This document shows, in pieces, positions 37,151 to 46,228 of a DNA stretch of 64,000 nt. The stretch covers positions 2,115,093-2,179,092 of the forward strand of contig NZ_CP084028.1 in NCBI RefSeq assembly GCF_020181595.1. The letters run 5' to 3'. This stretch comes from [Mycobacterium] vasticus. Lineage in GTDB: Bacteria > Actinomycetota > Actinomycetes > Mycobacteriales > Mycobacteriaceae. Position 1 is the stretch's first letter, and each line of letters begins with the position of its first letter. Under the pieces are notes generated by a model. It did no database searches and had not been told where the DNA came from. It saw only the letters and a list, made by a program, of their open reading frames with translations. The position numbers and the translations under genes are program-made.

Positions 37151-38320
37151 ATGGATTTCGGAGCCTTACCGCCGGAGATCAATTCGGCGCGAATGTACGC
37201 CGGTACCGGCCCGGGGTCACTGCTGAGTTCCGCAACCGCCTGGCAGGAGCTGGCCGGCGAGCTCAATTCGGCTGCTACGTCATACCGTTCGGTCGTCGAG
37301 GGCCTGACCAGTGGAGCATGGATGGGCCCGTCGGCGCTGGCGATGGCGGCTGCGGCGGGTCCCTACGCGACCTGGCTGGGCGCAACCGGCGCCCAGGCCC
37401 AACAGGCGGCCGCTCAGCTCACCGCCGCGGTCGGGGCATATGAGACCGCTTATGCGGCAACCGTTCCGCCGTCGTTGATCGCGGCGAACCGCAGCCTGCA
37501 GGCAACACTGGTCGCGACGAACATCCTGGGGCAGAACACCGCGGTGATCGCGGCCACCGAGGCGGAGTACCTGGAGATGTGGGCCCAGGACGCGGCGGCC
37601 ATGTACGGCTACGCGGCCGCCTCGGCGGCGGCCACCCAGGTCACTCCATTCAGCTCGCCACCGCAGACCACCGATCCGTCCGGCCAGGTCAGCCAGGCGT
37701 TCTCGGCCGCCCACTCGGCTGCCTCCACCACCGGTACCGACACCGAGACGCTGATGTCGCAGGGCCCGCAGCTCATCTCCACCACGCCGTCGGCGTTGCA
37801 GGCGCTGGCCACGCCGACGCCGGATCCGTCGACGGGTGCGTCGGCGTCATCGTTGTCGAGCCTGAGTTCGCTGAGCATGCCACTGCGCATGGCGATGATG
37901 CCCATGAGCATGCTCATGCGCATGTTCATGACCGGGGCCAACGGCGCCAAGGGAGCCACCGCCGGTCTGGCTGCTGCCGGGGCCGCGGCGGCCCCGGCCG
38001 CGGTGGCCGGTACTGCCGGATCGGTGACACTGACGGGTTTCACGGGCGGGACGGCGGCGACGGCCGGTCTTGGCCGGGGGGCCGCGATCGGTGCACTGTC
38101 GGTGCCACCGGCCTGGACGGGCATGGGTGTGGCCACCACGCCGGCGGCCACAGCACTGCCGGTGACCGGAGCTGCTGCCCCGGCGGGGATGGGTCCCGCA
38201 TCACCGATTCCGCCGATGGTTCCGTTCGGGAATCTGGGCAGCCGTGGCGGCTTCGGTGCCACGGCCACCCAGTACGACTTCCGCCCTACGGTGATTCCAC
38301 GGTCACCGGCAGCTGGGTAG
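37151..38320 (+). CDS. PPE family protein, SVP subfamily
   Basis: A 389-residue PPE protein. The N-terminal domain (about residues 1-175) begins [18 protein letters not shown] with the Pro-Pro-Glu motif and carries the helical [10 protein letters not shown] region. The C-terminal part is Ala/Gly/Pro-rich with low-complexity repeats and a Met-rich stretch ([17 protein letters not shown]). An SVP motif (GALSVPPAW) near residue 320 marks the PPE-SVP group. These proteins are usually exported by ESX-5 with a PE partner, but no PE gene is adjacent. AAGGGGAGGCA precedes the ATG. Its last 35 bases overlap the end of the facing mmpL gene. Confidence 0.93.
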   Translation: MDFGALPPEINSARMYAGTGPGSLLSSATAWQELAGELNSAATSYRSVVEGLTSGAWMGPSALAMAAAAGPYATWLGATGAQAQQAAAQLTAAVGAYETAYAATVPPSLIAANRSLQATLVATNILGQNTAVIAATEAEYLEMWAQDAAAMYGYAAASAAATQVTPFSSPPQTTDPSGQVSQAFSAAHSAASTTGTDTETLMSQGPQLISTTPSALQALATPTPDPSTGASASSLSSLSSLSMPLRMAMMPMSMLMRMFMTGANGAKGATAGLAAAGAAAAPAAVAGTAGSVTLTGFTGGTAATAGLGRGAAIGALSVPPAWTGMGVATTPAATALPVTGAAAPAGMGPASPIPPMVPFGNLGSRGGFGATATQYDFRPTVIPRSPAAG

Positions 38321-41135
38321 TCGCGGGCCGCTGGACCTTGTGAATCCTTCTGGGCCACCAGAACCAGCGGCCGAGCATCGCAGCGATCGACGGTGTCAGG
38401 AACGACCGCACGATCAGGGTGTCGAACAGCAGGCCGATCCCGATGGTGCTGCCGGCCTGGCCGATCGAGTACAGGTCGCTGACCGCCATCGACATCATCG
38501 TGAACGCGAACACCAGGCCCGCCGCGGTGACCACCGAGCCGGTTCCGCCGATCGAGCGGATGATCCCGGTCTTGATCCCGGTCTTGGTGCCGTCACCGAT
38601 CTCCTCCTGGAAGCGGGAGACCAGCAGCAGGTTGTAGTCCGAGCCCACCGCAAGCAGGATGATGACACCGAACACCGGCGCGATCCAGTTCAACGGCAGC
38701 CCGAAGATATGCTGCCACACAAGCACACTCAGCCCGAACGCCGCACTCAGTGACAACAGCACCGTGCCGACGATCACCGCGGATGCCACCAATGCCCGGG
38801 TCAGCAACAGCATCACGATGAAGATCAGCGTCACCGCGGCCACCCCGACGATCAGGATGTCGTAGGTGGAACCGGACTGGATGTCGTTGTAGACCGCCGC
38901 GGTTCCGGTGAGATAGAACTTGGCGTTGGTCAACGGCGTACCCTTGACCGCGTCGTGGGCGGCGGCCAGCATCGGCTCCACGAACGAAATGCCTTTAGGG
39001 GTAGCCGGATCCGCGTCGTAGGTGACGATGAACCGTGCCGCTTTGCCATCGGGGGACAGGAACAGCTCCAAGCCCCTCTGGAAGTCCGGGTTGTCGAAGG
39101 CCTCCGGTGGCAGATAGAAGTAGTCGTCGGCCTGGGAGGCGTCGAAGGCCCGGCCCATCTCGGTGGCGGTGTCGGTCATCCGCGACATCTGGGTCACCAG
39201 TCCGGAGAACGTCGAGTGCATCGAAAGCAGGCTGGCCTGCATGGATTTCGCGACAGCGATCATCGGCTCGAACTGCCCGACCATCTGCGGAATCACCGCA
39301 TTCATGTCGGCCATGTCGGCCAGCAGCGGCGCCATGTTCTCGCTGAACTTGTCCATACCGTCATAGGCGTCGAACACCGACCGGACCGCATGACAGACCG
39401 GGATGTTCACGCAGTGCTGCTCCCAGTAGAAGTAGTTGCGGACCGGGCGGGCGACATCGTCGAAATCGGCGATGTGGTCCCGGATCTCGTCGACGGTCGC
39501 ATTGATCGTGACCATGTCGGCGGTCATCTTCCCGGTGGTGGTGTCCATCCGGGCGACCAGTTCCCGCAGCCGCTCCATGGACGCGACGGTGGCGCCCAGG
39601 TCGTCACTCATCCTGAGCATGTCCGCCAGTCGGTCGTCCATGAACTGCAGATTCTGCTGGATCGGCACGGCGCCCATGCTGACCTGGAACGGGATCGAGG
39701 TGTGCTCGATGGGGCTGCCCAACGGCCGGGTGATGCTCTGCACGCGTTCCACCCCGCGGGTGCGGAAGATGTTCTTGGCGATCCGGTCCAAGATGATCAT
39801 GTCGGCCGAATTGCGCAAGTCGTGGTCGGCCTCGACCATCAACACATCGGGGTTCATCCGGGCGGCGCTGAAGTGCCGTTCGGCGGCGTCGTAACCGACG
39901 TTCGCCGGCAGGTCAGACGGGATGTAGTAGCGGTCGTTGTAGCTGACCTGCATGCCCGGCACCACGAGCATCCCGACCAGGGTGACCAGCAGTGCACTCA
40001 CGAACACCGCACCGGGCCAGCGGACGTTGGCGGTGCCGATGCGCCGCCATCCGCGCTGCTGCTCCGCCCGCTTGGGGTCGAGCAGCGGGGCGCCGACGGC
40101 GACGATGGCCGGGGCGACGGTCAGCGCGCCGGCGATCACCACCAGCAGCCCCACGGCCGACGGGATGCCGAGTGCCTTGAAGTAGGACAGCCGGGCGAAG
40201 TGCAGACACAGGGAGGCGCCGGCGATGGTCAGCCCGGATCCCAAGATGACATGCCAGGTGCCACGGAACATCGAATACCAGGCGGTTTCGCGGTCCTCGC
40301 CGGCACGTCGGGCTTCGTGGTAGCGGCCGACCAGGAAGATGGCGTAGTCGGTGCCGGCCGCGATCGCCAGTGACGACAGCATCGCGACGACGAATGTCGA
40401 GAACCCCAGCAGCCCAAGATCACCCAACAGTGCGACCAGCCCGCGGGCGGTGCCCATCTCGAACCCGACCATCACCAGCGCCAAGGCCACGGTGGCAGCC
40501 GAGCGGTACACGATCGCCAGCATGATGATGATGACCACGCCGGTGACCGCCATCATCTTGAACATGGACTTGTCGGCGGCCTCGGTCATGTCGGTGGTCA
40601 GCGCGGCCTGCCCGGTGACGTAGGCCTTCACCCCGTCCGGGGCCGGCACCGAGGCGACGATGTGGCGCACCGCGTCGATGGACTTGTTGCCCTGCGTGCT
40701 GCCCTGGTCGCCGGCGGTGTTGATCTGCGCGTAGGCGGCCTTTCCGTCGGCGCTCTGCACGCCTGCCGCGGTGATCGGGTCGCCCCACAGGTTCGCGATG
40801 TGCTGGACGTGCTCGTGATCGGCGGACAGCTTCTCGACCAGCCTGTCGTAGTAGGCGTGGGCCTCCGGGCCGAGCTCGTTCTGGCCCTCGAGCACCAGCA
40901 TGACCATTGAGTCGGAGTCGAATTCTTCGAACGTCTTGCCGATGTGCTTGGCGGCGATCAGCGATGGCGCGTCCTGCGGGGACATCGTCACCGCGTGGTC
41001 CCGTGCAACAGATTCGATCGGCGGCACCAGCACGTTGAGGCCGACGGTCAGCAGCAGCCAGACGATGATCAGCGGCCAGGCCAGCCTGCGCACCCAGCGC
41101 ATGTAGGCCGGGCGGGGGTTACCGTGGGCGCTCAT
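38286..41135 (-). CDS. MmpL family RND transporter (copy 2)
   Basis: A 949-residue MmpL exporter, exactly as long as copy 1 and clearly related (both contain a DDxFYLPP segment followed by FDNPDFQRG, and an NYFYWE/SYFYWE block). TM1 lies at about residues 13-37. The first proton-relay pair is Asp263-Tyr264 in [14 protein letters not shown], and a second pair is in [15 protein letters not shown]. The central periplasmic domain (about residues 480-690) has long helical segments. It is coupled to mmpS copy 2 upstream by an ATGA overlap, and faces the PPE gene. Substrate unknown; MmpL4/5-type proteins export siderophores or lipids. Confidence 0.95.
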   Translation of the reverse strand: MSAHGNPRPAYMRWVRRLAWPLIIVWLLLTVGLNVLVPPIESVARDHAVTMSPQDAPSLIAAKHIGKTFEEFDSDSMVMLVLEGQNELGPEAHAYYDRLVEKLSADHEHVQHIANLWGDPITAAGVQSADGKAAYAQINTAGDQGSTQGNKSIDAVRHIVASVPAPDGVKAYVTGQAALTTDMTEAADKSMFKMMAVTGVVIIIMLAIVYRSAATVALALVMVGFEMGTARGLVALLGDLGLLGFSTFVVAMLSSLAIAAGTDYAIFLVGRYHEARRAGEDRETAWYSMFRGTWHVILGSGLTIAGASLCLHFARLSYFKALGIPSAVGLLVVIAGALTVAPAIVAVGAPLLDPKRAEQQRGWRRIGTANVRWPGAVFVSALLVTLVGMLVVPGMQVSYNDRYYIPSDLPANVGYDAAERHFSAARMNPDVLMVEADHDLRNSADMIILDRIAKNIFRTRGVERVQSITRPLGSPIEHTSIPFQVSMGAVPIQQNLQFMDDRLADMLRMSDDLGATVASMERLRELVARMDTTTGKMTADMVTINATVDEIRDHIADFDDVARPVRNYFYWEQHCVNIPVCHAVRSVFDAYDGMDKFSENMAPLLADMADMNAVIPQMVGQFEPMIAVAKSMQASLLSMHSTFSGLVTQMSRMTDTATEMGRAFDASQADDYFYLPPEAFDNPDFQRGLELFLSPDGKAARFIVTYDADPATPKGISFVEPMLAAAHDAVKGTPLTNAKFYLTGTAAVYNDIQSGSTYDILIVGVAAVTLIFIVMLLLTRALVASAVIVGTVLLSLSAAFGLSVLVWQHIFGLPLNWIAPVFGVIILLAVGSDYNLLLVSRFQEEIGDGTKTGIKTGIIRSIGGTGSVVTAAGLVFAFTMMSMAVSDLYSIGQAGSTIGIGLLFDTLIVRSFLTPSIAAMLGRWFWWPRRIHKVQRPATTQLPVTVESP

Positions 41136-41563
41136 GCCGCTTTGACCAGACAGAAGACCTGGGCGTGGTGACCGGTGGCGAACTGCTCATCTTTGATGTC
41201 GCCGTTGACCGTGATGCGGCAGCTGATCGCATCGGCGTCACCCTGGGCCACCACGTTGGCGATCACGGCGGGGCTCGTCGTGGTCATGGTGTGCGACCAG
41301 GGCAGGGCGGTGAATTTCGACCGCGCGGGTTGGGTCTGCTCATCGAGGTAGCTGACCCCGCCGGTGGCGCCGTCGGGTCCGAAGACCTCATAGACAACCC
41401 GCTTTTCATTGGTCGACGCGATCGGCGCCGAACCGCTGCCATCCCAGTGGAAGATCTCGTCGGATCCGAACGCGCCGCGCAGGTTGACCACCGCCAAGGT
41501 GCCGGCGACCGCCGCCATGACGACGACGACCGGGACCCAGGCCCGCTTCGCAATTCTGAACAT
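41132..41563 (-). CDS. MmpS family membrane protein (copy 2)
   Basis: A 143-residue MmpS protein. Residues 8-29 form the membrane helix (WVPVVVVMAAVAGTLAVVNL). The periplasmic part includes KRVVYEVFGPDGATGGVSYL and the two Cys segments ISCRI and [11 protein letters not shown] 41563 has a GGAAGGTGGCC ribosome site; an in-frame extension to 41620 would cross a promoter palindrome. Its stop overlaps the mmpL start. Same size as copy 1 but diverged in sequence, so the two MmpS/MmpL pairs are paralogous sets rather than a recent duplication. Confidence 0.92.
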   Translation of the reverse strand: MFRIAKRAWVPVVVVMAAVAGTLAVVNLRGAFGSDEIFHWDGSGSAPIASTNEKRVVYEVFGPDGATGGVSYLDEQTQPARSKFTALPWSHTMTTTSPAVIANVVAQGDADAISCRITVNGDIKDEQFATGHHAQVFCLVKAA

Positions 41564-41612
41564 GGTGGCCACCTTCCGGCACTTCCTCTGATTTGAACCA
41601 CTGCTCGATACG

Positions 41613-41628
41613 ATACCCAATGGGGTAT
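41613..41628. promoter_or_regulatory. Inverted repeat between tetR and mmpS, candidate operator
   Basis: ATACCC at 41613-41618 and GGGTAT at 41623-41628 form perfect 6-bp arms around AATG. It lies 50 bases upstream of mmpS copy 2 and 43 bases after the tetR stop, in a 107-base gap. A further half-like GGGGGTATG follows at 41653-41661. Likely binding site of the adjacent TetR. Confidence 0.55.
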
Positions 41629-41670
41629 TGATTCACGCCCAAAAATGCCCGTGGGGGTATGTGATCTCCG

Positions 41671-42282
41671 TTAAGGCCCGGGCAGGGCCCGCTGGGCGGC
41701 CACCGCGCCGCCTAGCCAGCGCCGCAGGAAGCGGCGCAGTTCATCGGGGGAGCGCGCCGGTTCATTGGGCGCGACAAAGAACGACAGCATGATCCGCAGG
41801 GTGAATTCGACCAGTTCGCGCAGGCTCGCCTCGTCGTAGCCGTGCCGCTCCCAGTCGACGTCGAATCGGTCGATCATGCGCATCCCGATGGCCTGGGACT
41901 CCTCGGACGCCATCTCCCGGTTGTGCGGGGACGTCGACGACAGCATCGCGCCCAGCTGCGGGGAGCGGGCCACCGCGTCCAGTGTGTAGAGCACGCCTTC
42001 GGAGAGCGCATCGGCCGGGTCGTGGATACCGCGCACGTGCTCGGTCAGCCGGTCCAGGAAGCCGTCGACCGAGGCGATGGCCACCGCGTGCATCAGCGCA
42101 TCGGCGGTGGGGAAGTAGCGGTACACGGTCTGGCGGATCACGCCCAGGGAACCGGCGACGTCGGCCAGCGACACTGCCGAGCCCGTCTGGGCGACCAGGT
42201 CGACGGCCGCGGCGATGATCCGCTCGCCGGCCTCTTCGTCGCTGCGGGGCGGGTTGCCGCCCCATCCGCGTCGCCGGGCCAT
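41671..42282 (-). CDS. TetR-family transcriptional regulator (copy 2)
   Basis: A 203-residue TetR regulator that starts MARRRGWGGNPPRSDEEAGE. The helix-turn-helix is SLADVAGSLGVIRQTVYRYF near residues 38-57. The ligand domain has no recognisable specific pocket motif. It lies upstream of mmpS-mmpL copy 2 on the same strand and diverges from the hydrolase/membrane pair, 82 bases apart, so it could control both. Start chosen at ATG 42282; an in-frame upstream start at 42318 would enter the divergent promoter region. Confidence 0.88.
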   Translation of the reverse strand: MARRRGWGGNPPRSDEEAGERIIAAAVDLVAQTGSAVSLADVAGSLGVIRQTVYRYFPTADALMHAVAIASVDGFLDRLTEHVRGIHDPADALSEGVLYTLDAVARSPQLGAMLSSTSPHNREMASEESQAIGMRMIDRFDVDWERHGYDEASLRELVEFTLRIMLSFFVAPNEPARSPDELRRFLRRWLGGAVAAQRALPGP

Positions 42283-42364
42283 CAGTGCACTGCTTGACAA
42301 TCGAGGGTCACCAAACAATCATACGCTTAAACGTCTATATGTATGTTTAGGGTCGAGGTTGGCG

Positions 42365-43291
42365 ATGACGGATCTGATCGTGCGCAAGTTGAGGTTCGCA
42401 TTCGCCGAATACCCGGTCCCATTTCTGTGGAACGAGGCCAACCCGGCGTTCTCGTCGATGGCCAACGCCGTCTCGCTGCTGGCGATCGGCTTCGAGAAGA
42501 TGATCGGCAGCATGATCACCGAGGCGATGCCGCGGATCACCGACCCCGCGGTAGCCGAGGAGGCCGACGCCTTCGTCCGCCAGGAGGGCCAGCACTCGAT
42601 GGCCCATCGCGGCCACGCGAAGGCGCTGATCCGGACCTACCCGGGACTCAAGGAGACGGTCGACGAGTGCAACGCGATGTTCGACAAGATGACCGCCGAG
42701 AAGTCGCTGGACTACCGGCTGGCCTACACCGCCGACCTCGAGGCGACCTTCACTCCCGTCTTCAAGCTGATGCTCGATCACGACAACACCCTGTTCGCGC
42801 CGGGCGATGACCGGGTCGCCTCGCTGTTCCTGTGGCACTTCGTCGAAGAGGTCGAGCACCGCAGTTCCGCGCTGATCATCTATGACCACGTCATCAACGA
42901 CCCGTGGTACCGGATGCGGATGGCGCCGTCGATCTTCAAACACGTGATGAGCGTGATCAAGGTGGCATGCCTGGGTTTCAACAAGCACGTCCCGTTAGCG
43001 GACCGCAAGGTCGACGCACTGTCGTTGTTCCAGACCTACCGGGCCAAACAGGCTTGGCGGCAGCGGATTCCGTTCGGCTGGCCGGCCGATCAAGGACCGG
43101 TGCTGGATGCGTTCAAGCATCTGCCCAAAGACGAGATGCTCACCGCGGTGAAGGGCATCGTGCGCAGTCAGATGCCGAATCACAAACCGGCACACGAGGA
43201 GATCCCGGTGCTAGCCACCGAATGGTTCGCCCGCTACGACGACGGCTATGACGTGACCAAGTGGTACACCGCTGACGAGAAGAGTGCCTGA
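42365..43291 (+). CDS. Metal-dependent hydrolase (PF10118 family)
   Basis: A 308-residue protein matching the predicted metal-dependent hydrolase family PF10118. Metal-ligand candidates are in EEADAFVRQEGQHSMAHRGHA (Glu, His, His) and FLWHFVEEVEHRSSALIIYDH (His, Glu, Glu, His), resembling ferritin-like di-metal helices. The substrate is unknown. ATG 42365 follows GAGGTTGGCG; a longer open frame enters the tetR promoter region. Its stop overlaps the next gene's start (TGATG), so the two form one unit that diverges from tetR copy 2 and is likely regulated with the mmpL system. Confidence 0.85.
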   Translation: MTDLIVRKLRFAFAEYPVPFLWNEANPAFSSMANAVSLLAIGFEKMIGSMITEAMPRITDPAVAEEADAFVRQEGQHSMAHRGHAKALIRTYPGLKETVDECNAMFDKMTAEKSLDYRLAYTADLEATFTPVFKLMLDHDNTLFAPGDDRVASLFLWHFVEEVEHRSSALIIYDHVINDPWYRMRMAPSIFKHVMSVIKVACLGFNKHVPLADRKVDALSLFQTYRAKQAWRQRIPFGWPADQGPVLDAFKHLPKDEMLTAVKGIVRSQMPNHKPAHEEIPVLATEWFARYDDGYDVTKWYTADEKSA

Positions 43292-44427
43292 TGACCGATC
43301 TGTGTGCCCCGACTTTCGAGCGTCTCGCCGAGTCGCTGGGGTTCTCCTGCGGGGAGGCCGGGGGGTTGGTGGAGTTCCGCAACCCGCTGCACCTGGAGAA
43401 CTGGACGCTGCCGGTGCTGGAGATCACCGTGATCGCCGGGGCGGTGCTGGCGCTGATCTACGCCATCAAACGCTACCGCAGCGGGGACGCCACCAACCTT
43501 GCGCTGTGGTTCGGTGCGATCGCCTACCTGCTGATCATCGAGCCGCCGCTGTACTTCCCGGCAGCGTTCGGGATCGCCGATCACGTCGATACGATGTTCG
43601 CGCACAACGTGTTCACCGTCGACTTCCTGTGGGGACGGCTGCCGCTCTACATCGTCGCCATCTATCCGATGATGGCGACCGTCGCCTTCGAGATCGTCCG
43701 GATCCTGGGGGTGTTCCGTCACTTCGGCGGCATCGTCGGGGCGATCTGCGTGGGCTTCGTCCACCACGCCTTCTATGAGATCTTCGATCACCTCGGCCCA
43801 CAGCTGCGTTGGTGGGAGTGGTCGGTGGACAACCCGCTCAACCAGCCGATGTTCACCTCGGTGCCGATGGGCAGCGTGGTGGTGTTCGCCGCGCTGTGGC
43901 CGGCATCGCTGGCGTTGTTCGTGCAACTACTGGTCGGCCGGCAGGTCGACCACGGCCGGCGGTTCGGCGGATTCCAGGTGTTCCTGCGTACCGTGGCCAT
44001 CGGGCTGCTGGCCTCGCTGGGAACGGGCATCCTGCCCCTTCCTGCGACCCTTCTGGGCGCCGTCAGTGACGGCAAACTCACCGGGATCGCCTATGCCGCA
44101 GAGCTTCTGGTCATGGTCGCGATCGCCGTGCCGGTGCTGGTCATGCAGTGGCGGCGAATGCGGTTGAACCTGATCGTCGGCGGGCGCCACGACAACCCGC
44201 TGATCGTGCGCTACGCGGCGGTGTATCTGTCGGTCATGGCGGTACTGTGGTTGACGGCCCTACCGGCCTACTTGGGAGCGCAGGGCGGCCTGACCGCCAA
44301 CGGCGACCCCATCGGCTGCCTCTGGTACACCATCGCGTGCTTCACCGTGGCCTACCTGTGCGTCACGGCAGCGGCGACCGTCCCGCCGATCCTGGCCGAT
44401 GCCGACGAGCCCGTCGCTGTGAGCTGA
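43291..44427 (+). CDS. Polytopic membrane protein, unknown function
   Basis: A 378-residue protein with about eight to nine hydrophobic helices (for example ITVIAGAVLALIYAI, ALWFGAIAYLLIIE and FLRTVAIGLLASLGTGILPL). His-rich segments GFVHHAFYEIFDHLGP and EWSVDNPLNQP could bind a metal or a substrate. No known family came to mind. It starts within the stop of the metal-dependent hydrolase gene, so the two probably work together at the membrane. It ends 7 bases before the facing mazF stop. Confidence 0.75.
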   Translation: MTDLCAPTFERLAESLGFSCGEAGGLVEFRNPLHLENWTLPVLEITVIAGAVLALIYAIKRYRSGDATNLALWFGAIAYLLIIEPPLYFPAAFGIADHVDTMFAHNVFTVDFLWGRLPLYIVAIYPMMATVAFEIVRILGVFRHFGGIVGAICVGFVHHAFYEIFDHLGPQLRWWEWSVDNPLNQPMFTSVPMGSVVVFAALWPASLALFVQLLVGRQVDHGRRFGGFQVFLRTVAIGLLASLGTGILPLPATLLGAVSDGKLTGIAYAAELLVMVAIAVPVLVMQWRRMRLNLIVGGRHDNPLIVRYAAVYLSVMAVLWLTALPAYLGAQGGLTANGDPIGCLWYTIACFTVAYLCVTAAATVPPILADADEPVAVS

Positions 44428-44434
44428 CTTCGGT

Positions 44435-44791
44435 TCAGCCGGACCACAATTCAAGGTGCAGGCGCAGCGCGTCATCGAGTTGCGTGAGTTCTTCGGCGGG
44501 TAGCCGGCCGAGACGATGACGCAGTCTGCCGACTGAAATCGGCCTGATCTGTTCGGCCTGCGCTTTGGAGTCGACAGTCAGGCCGGTCCGTTCGGCCGGC
44601 AACAGAACTTGGAACGGATAGATCGAGGCGACGTTACTCGTGACCGGTACAACGGTGACGACACCGCGACCCAAGGCGGTGGCGGAGCTGTTCGCGCGGT
44701 CGTTGCTGACGATGACGGCGGGACGCTGCTTGTTCGCTTCACTTCCCTGAGCCGGATCCAGGTCGACCAGCCATATCTCACCGCGCTGCAT
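44435..44791 (-). CDS. MazF-family endoribonuclease toxin (module 1)
   Basis: A 118-residue MazF/PemK toxin, an mRNA interferase. It begins [20 protein letters not shown], then [20 protein letters not shown] and [10 protein letters not shown], and later [16 protein letters not shown], matching the family. The conserved Arg of RPAVIVSND and the Thr/Ser of the VPVTSN loop are present. It overlaps the antitoxin gene by 14 bases, the usual toxin-antitoxin arrangement. A longer frame upstream runs through the antitoxin and is not used. Confidence 0.92.
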   Translation of the reverse strand: MQRGEIWLVDLDPAQGSEANKQRPAVIVSNDRANSSATALGRGVVTVVPVTSNVASIYPFQVLLPAERTGLTVDSKAQAEQIRPISVGRLRHRLGRLPAEELTQLDDALRLHLELWSG

Positions 44792-45008
44792 CGCTGATCC
44801 CGTCCGCGACCGCGGTGTCCCAGACGTGTTCTTCGTTGTCATCCGACCAATCCGCCCATGCGTTGCGATAGTCGTCGCCCAGAGTGGGGTAGCGCAGCAT
44901 CCGAATAGCGCGCTGCAGACCCGCCGACCGTGATGGCAGCCCGGTGTGCGCCACGTAGGCATCCAATGCGGCGACGTCGGCGTCCGACAGGCTCACGCTC
45001 AGCTTCAC
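44778..45008 (-). CDS. Ribbon-helix-helix antitoxin of MazF module 1
   Basis: A 76-residue antitoxin. The N-terminal [20 protein letters not shown] with [15 protein letters not shown] forms a ribbon-helix-helix DNA-binding domain, and the acidic C-terminus ([20 protein letters not shown]) is the toxin-neutralising part. Starts at GTG 45008. Its stop overlaps mazF. A CTACC-type operator array with 11-base phasing lies just upstream. The genes together form a type II MazEF-like module. Confidence 0.88.
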   Translation of the reverse strand: MKLSVSLSDADVAALDAYVAHTGLPSRSAGLQRAIRMLRYPTLGDDYRNAWADWSDDNEEHVWDTAVADGISDAAR

Positions 45009-45017
45009 ACCGTCATG

Positions 45018-45041
45018 CTACCCGATTGCTACCGACGGTAG
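45018..45041. promoter_or_regulatory. Candidate operator of MazEF module 1
   Basis: The inverted repeat CTACCGACGGTAG (45029-45041) has 6-bp arms around one base. A further CTACC copy starts at 45018, exactly 11 bases before the next. It is 10 bases before the antitoxin start and overlaps a possible minus-strand -10 (GATACT), suiting autorepression by a ribbon-helix-helix antitoxin. Confidence 0.6.
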
Positions 45042-45050
45042 TATCAATGA

Positions 45051-45824
45051 TCAGCGCCCTCGCCAGTGCGGCGGACGCTTCTCCTGCCAGGCCAGCAGCC
45101 CCTCGGCGACGTCCTCGGTGGCACCGGCGACCTTGCGCATGGTCTCCCCGAACCGGACCGCGTCGATCCAGCTCATGTCCGCGCTGCGCCACGCCACCTC
45201 CTTGGTGGCCCGCTGGGCCAGCGGGGCGGCTTTGGTGAGGGTCTTCGCCCAGTCCCGGGCGGTGTTCTGCAGTTCGTCCGGCTCGACCAGCTTCCACACC
45301 AGGCCGATCTCCTTGGCCCGCTGCGCGCTGACCGGTTCGCCGGTGAGCAGCAGTTCCATCGCGTTGGCCCACCCCACCCGCTGCGGCAGCCGGATCGCCC
45401 CGACGATGGTGGGCACCCCGATCGACACCTCGGGGAAGCGGAACACCGCCTCGGTGCTGGCGATGATGAAGTCGCAGAACAACAATCCGGTCAGCCCGTA
45501 GCCCACGCACGGGCCGTGCACGGCGGCGATCGTCGGTTTGAACAGCTCCATGCCGCTCTCGAACGAGTTGATGGTGGGCTTCTCCCAGAACGTCCCGGCG
45601 AAGGTGCCTACGGCGCCGGCGGAATCGGTGAGGTCGGCCCCGGCGCAGAACACGTCCCCGTTGGCGGTCAGGATGCCTACCCAGGCGTCCTCCTCGGAGC
45701 GGAACCGATTCCAGGCGGCGTTGAGGTCCTCGCGCAGCGCCCCGTTGATGGCGTTGCGGGCTTCGGGCCGGTTCAAGGTGATGGTCGCCACGTGGTTGTC
45801 CAATTCATAGGTGACCAGACTCAT
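45051..45824 (-). CDS. Enoyl-CoA hydratase/isomerase (crotonase) family protein
   Basis: A 257-residue crotonase-fold enzyme. MSLVTYELDNHVATITLNRP opens it. The oxyanion-hole segment FCAGADLTD and the central VHGPCVGYGLTGLLFCDFII are typical, followed by FRFPEVSIGVPT. One of the two catalytic Glu positions of true hydratases is replaced around VSIGV, so the enzyme could be an isomerase or another CoA-thioester enzyme. It diverges from the NYN-domain gene and lies 42 bases from the MazEF antitoxin start. Confidence 0.88.
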   Translation of the reverse strand: MSLVTYELDNHVATITLNRPEARNAINGALREDLNAAWNRFRSEEDAWVGILTANGDVFCAGADLTDSAGAVGTFAGTFWEKPTINSFESGMELFKPTIAAVHGPCVGYGLTGLLFCDFIIASTEAVFRFPEVSIGVPTIVGAIRLPQRVGWANAMELLLTGEPVSAQRAKEIGLVWKLVEPDELQNTARDWAKTLTKAAPLAQRATKEVAWRSADMSWIDAVRFGETMRKVAGATEDVAEGLLAWQEKRPPHWRGR

Positions 45825-45847
45825 GGCTGCACCGTACCGTCGGAGTC

Positions 45848-46228
45848 GTGAGGTGGATCGTGGACGCGATGAATGTGATCGGTGCGCGCCCGGACGGCTG
45901 GTGGAAGGACCGCCACGCCGCGATGGTCCGGTTGACCCGACAGCTCGAAGTCTGGGCGGCGGCGCGAGGCGGGGACGTCACCGTGGTCTTCGAAAAGCCG
46001 CCGTCGCCGCCCATCGGCTCGGAGATCGTCACTATCGCCGCGGCCCCGCGGCCGGGCGCCAACTCCGCTGACGACGAGATCGTGCGGCTGGTGCTGGCCG
46101 ACGAGCGGCCCGGGGAGATCACCGTCGTGACATCGGATATCACGCTGGTGGACCGGGTCCGCCAGGCCGGAGCGAACACCGACCCGGCCAGGGGATTTCG
46201 TGAGCTGATCGAGCGGTCCGCGCCCTAG
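45848..46228 (+). CDS. NYN-domain (YacP-like) putative ribonuclease
   Basis: A 126-residue single-domain protein of the NYN/PIN-like fold. The acidic residues are in RWIVDAMNVIGARPDGW (Asp and Asn near residues 6-9), SADDEIVRLVL (two Asp) and VVTSDITLVDRVRQAG (Asp). These are the expected metal-ion ligands of NYN nucleases. GTG 45848 gives MRWIVDAMNVIG. Its stop overlaps the end of the facing FAD-dehydrogenase gene by 4 bases. Its RNA substrate is unknown. Confidence 0.85.
   Translation: MRWIVDAMNVIGARPDGWWKDRHAAMVRLTRQLEVWAAARGGDVTVVFEKPPSPPIGSEIVTIAAAPRPGANSADDEIVRLVLADERPGEITVVTSDITLVDRVRQAGANTDPARGFRELIERSAP

Noticed and set aside
38955..40373. A 472-residue plus-strand frame opposite mmpL copy 2
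   Set aside because: Antisense of MmpL; composition is biased towards His, Gly and Arg, and no start signal is visible.
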